Shown: one piece after another, positions 5,723 through 6,655 of the stretch
Layout of the letters: each line of letters starts with the position of its first letter
Position numbering within the stretch: the stretch's first letter is position 1
NCBI GenBank assembly: GCA_037144095.1
Contig: JBAWXL010000252.1
Coordinates: 1 to 6,655, forward strand
Source of the DNA: CAIXTV01 sp037144095
Lineage (GTDB): Bacteria; Bacteroidota; Bacteroidia; Bacteroidales; CAIXTV01
Length of the DNA stretch: 6,655 nucleotides
Direction of reading: 5' to 3'
The notes under the pieces: model-generated
What the model was told of the DNA's origin: nothing
Databases searched by the model: none
Seen by the model: the letters and a program-made list of their open reading frames with translations, nothing else
Translations under genes and position numbers: made by a program

Positions 5723-6655
5723 ATGAGTATTAAAAGAATGATTTTAAATGAAACGTCCTATTTTGGGGCAGGAAGCAGATCGGTTTTGGCTGATGAAATT
5801 AAAAAACGTGGTTTTAAAAAAGTGTTTGTAGTAACCGATCCTGATTTGTTGAGATTTGGTGTTGCCGGTGAGGTTACATCAATCCTTGGAAATGCAGAAA
5901 TTTCGTATGTAGTTTTTTCAGACCTGAAACAAAACCCAACCGTTAAACAGGTTAAATTAGGCTGTGAGGAATTTGCCTCTTCAAAAGCCGATGTAATTGT
6001 AGCGATTGGTGGAGGTTCATCTATCGATGCAGCGAAAGCAATTGGAATTATTGCCGCTAATCCCGAATTTGCCGATGTGGTTTCTTTGGAAGGCGTTGCT
6101 GACACCAAAAACAAATCTATCCCGGTTATTGCTTTGCCTACAACGGCCGGAACAGCCGCCGAAGTAACTATTAACTACGTGATTACCGACGAAGAAAATA
6201 TAAAAAAGATGGTATGTGTCGATCCGAATGATATTGCAATCCTGTCAATTGTCGATCCGGAATTGATGGTAAGCATGCCTAAGGGACTTACTGCTGCTAC
6301 TGGCATGGATGCCTTGACGCACGCCATTGAAGGTTATATCACAAAAGGAGCCTGGGAGATGTCGGATATGTTTGAATTGAAAGCCATCGAAATGATTGCC
6401 AAATATTTACCGAGAGCCGTTGAAAATCCAGCTGATATCGAAGCGCGTGATGGAATGGCCATGGCACAATATATTGCCGGCATGGGTTTCTCGAACGTTG
6501 GTTTGGGACTGGTTCATGGCATGGCACATCCGCTGGGAGCGTATTTTGATGTACCTCACGGGGTTGCAAATGCTTTACTGTTACCCATCGTGATGAAATA
6601 CAATGCTTCGTCCTGTGTAGAGAAATATGGCGACATTGCCAGAGCGATGGGCGTA
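5723..6655 (+). CDS. fucO: Lactaldehyde reductase / L-1,2-propanediol oxidoreductase, 3' end cut off by the window
   Basis: An iron-dependent group III alcohol dehydrogenase of the cytoplasm that reduces L-lactaldehyde to L-1,2-propanediol with NADH, the last fermentative step after aldolase cleavage of fuculose- or rhamnulose-1-phosphate. From memory it follows E. coli FucO closely: RMILNET near the N-terminus, D39 at the dinucleotide site, AIGGGS (94-99) for NAD binding, PTTAGTAAEVTINYVITDEE (139-158), ATGMDALTHAIEGYIT (192-207), and GFSNVGLGLVHGMAHPLGA (255-273). The four iron ligands are present as D196, H200, H265 and H279, the first pair at E. coli numbering and the second pair shifted by two. 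The frame is open for all 311 codons to the last base; the full enzyme is about 383 residues, so some 70 are outside. It starts 20 bp after the exported protein with an A-rich upstream stretch and no Shine-Dalgarno, and has no room for its own conventional promoter. In Bacteroidota fucO often sits with rhamnose genes, so either deoxyhexose is possible. Confidence 0.95.
   Translation, partial: MSIKRMILNETSYFGAGSRSVLADEIKKRGFKKVFVVTDPDLLRFGVAGEVTSILGNAEISYVVFSDLKQNPTVKQVKLGCEEFASSKADVIVAIGGGSSIDAAKAIGIIAANPEFADVVSLEGVADTKNKSIPVIALPTTAGTAAEVTINYVITDEENIKKMVCVDPNDIAILSIVDPELMVSMPKGLTAATGMDALTHAIEGYITKGAWEMSDMFELKAIEMIAKYLPRAVENPADIEARDGMAMAQYIAGMGFSNVGLGLVHGMAHPLGAYFDVPHGVANALLLPIVMKYNASSCVEKYGDIARAMGV

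Noticed and set aside
5758..6114. Open frame of 118 codons on the minus strand
   Set aside because: It lies wholly antisense within fucO, whose identity is certain from conserved motifs.
6339..6593. Overlapping short frames on both strands (6339-6569 minus, 6396-6593 plus)
   Set aside because: Both are out-of-frame shadows inside fucO and encode unrelated low-plausibility peptides.

Overview
The window reads as a low-G+C Bacteroidota chromosome, most like a glycan-degrading gut or marine member. This rests on AT-rich spacers, genes without Shine-Dalgarno sequences and with A/T-rich upstream bases, a TAnnTTTG-type promoter element, and two exported sulfatases beside sugar-catabolism genes. 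It holds four protein genes in two divergent blocks around a gene-free spacer of about 690 bp. I found no rRNA, tRNA, CRISPR array or complete insertion sequence.

Left block, minus strand (127-3310): two exported S1-type (formylglycine) sulfatases, 34 bp apart and probably one operon, with the 482-residue enzyme first and the 566-residue enzyme second. Both have the serine form of the S-x-P-x-R activation motif, so they should need an anaerobic sulfatase-maturating enzyme (anSME), which is not encoded here.

Central spacer (3311-3998): a strong 17-bp hairpin (3411-3447), an imperfect 25-bp inverted repeat bounding 150 bp (3614-3763), a recurring TTTTTGAC octamer, a good -7-type promoter element facing right (3795-3802), and two consecutive hairpins in the leader just before the right-hand genes.

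Right block, plus strand (3999-6655): a 567-residue exported protein that I cannot place in a family but whose predicted secondary structure resembles a (beta/alpha)8 barrel hydrolase. Twenty bases later begins a very clear lactaldehyde reductase gene (fucO), cut by the window edge after 311 codons of about 383.

Taken together, the sulfatases would remove sulfate from a glycan outside the cytoplasm, the unknown protein may act on the same glycan or its fragments, and FucO would reduce the L-lactaldehyde made when L-fucose or L-rhamnose is broken down. The locus therefore looks like part of a system for a sulfated, deoxyhexose-containing glycan (fucan, ulvan-like polysaccharide or mucin O-glycan). 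The substrate is an inference. No SusC/SusD pair, recognised glycosidase or sugar isomerase/kinase/aldolase is inside the window to settle it.
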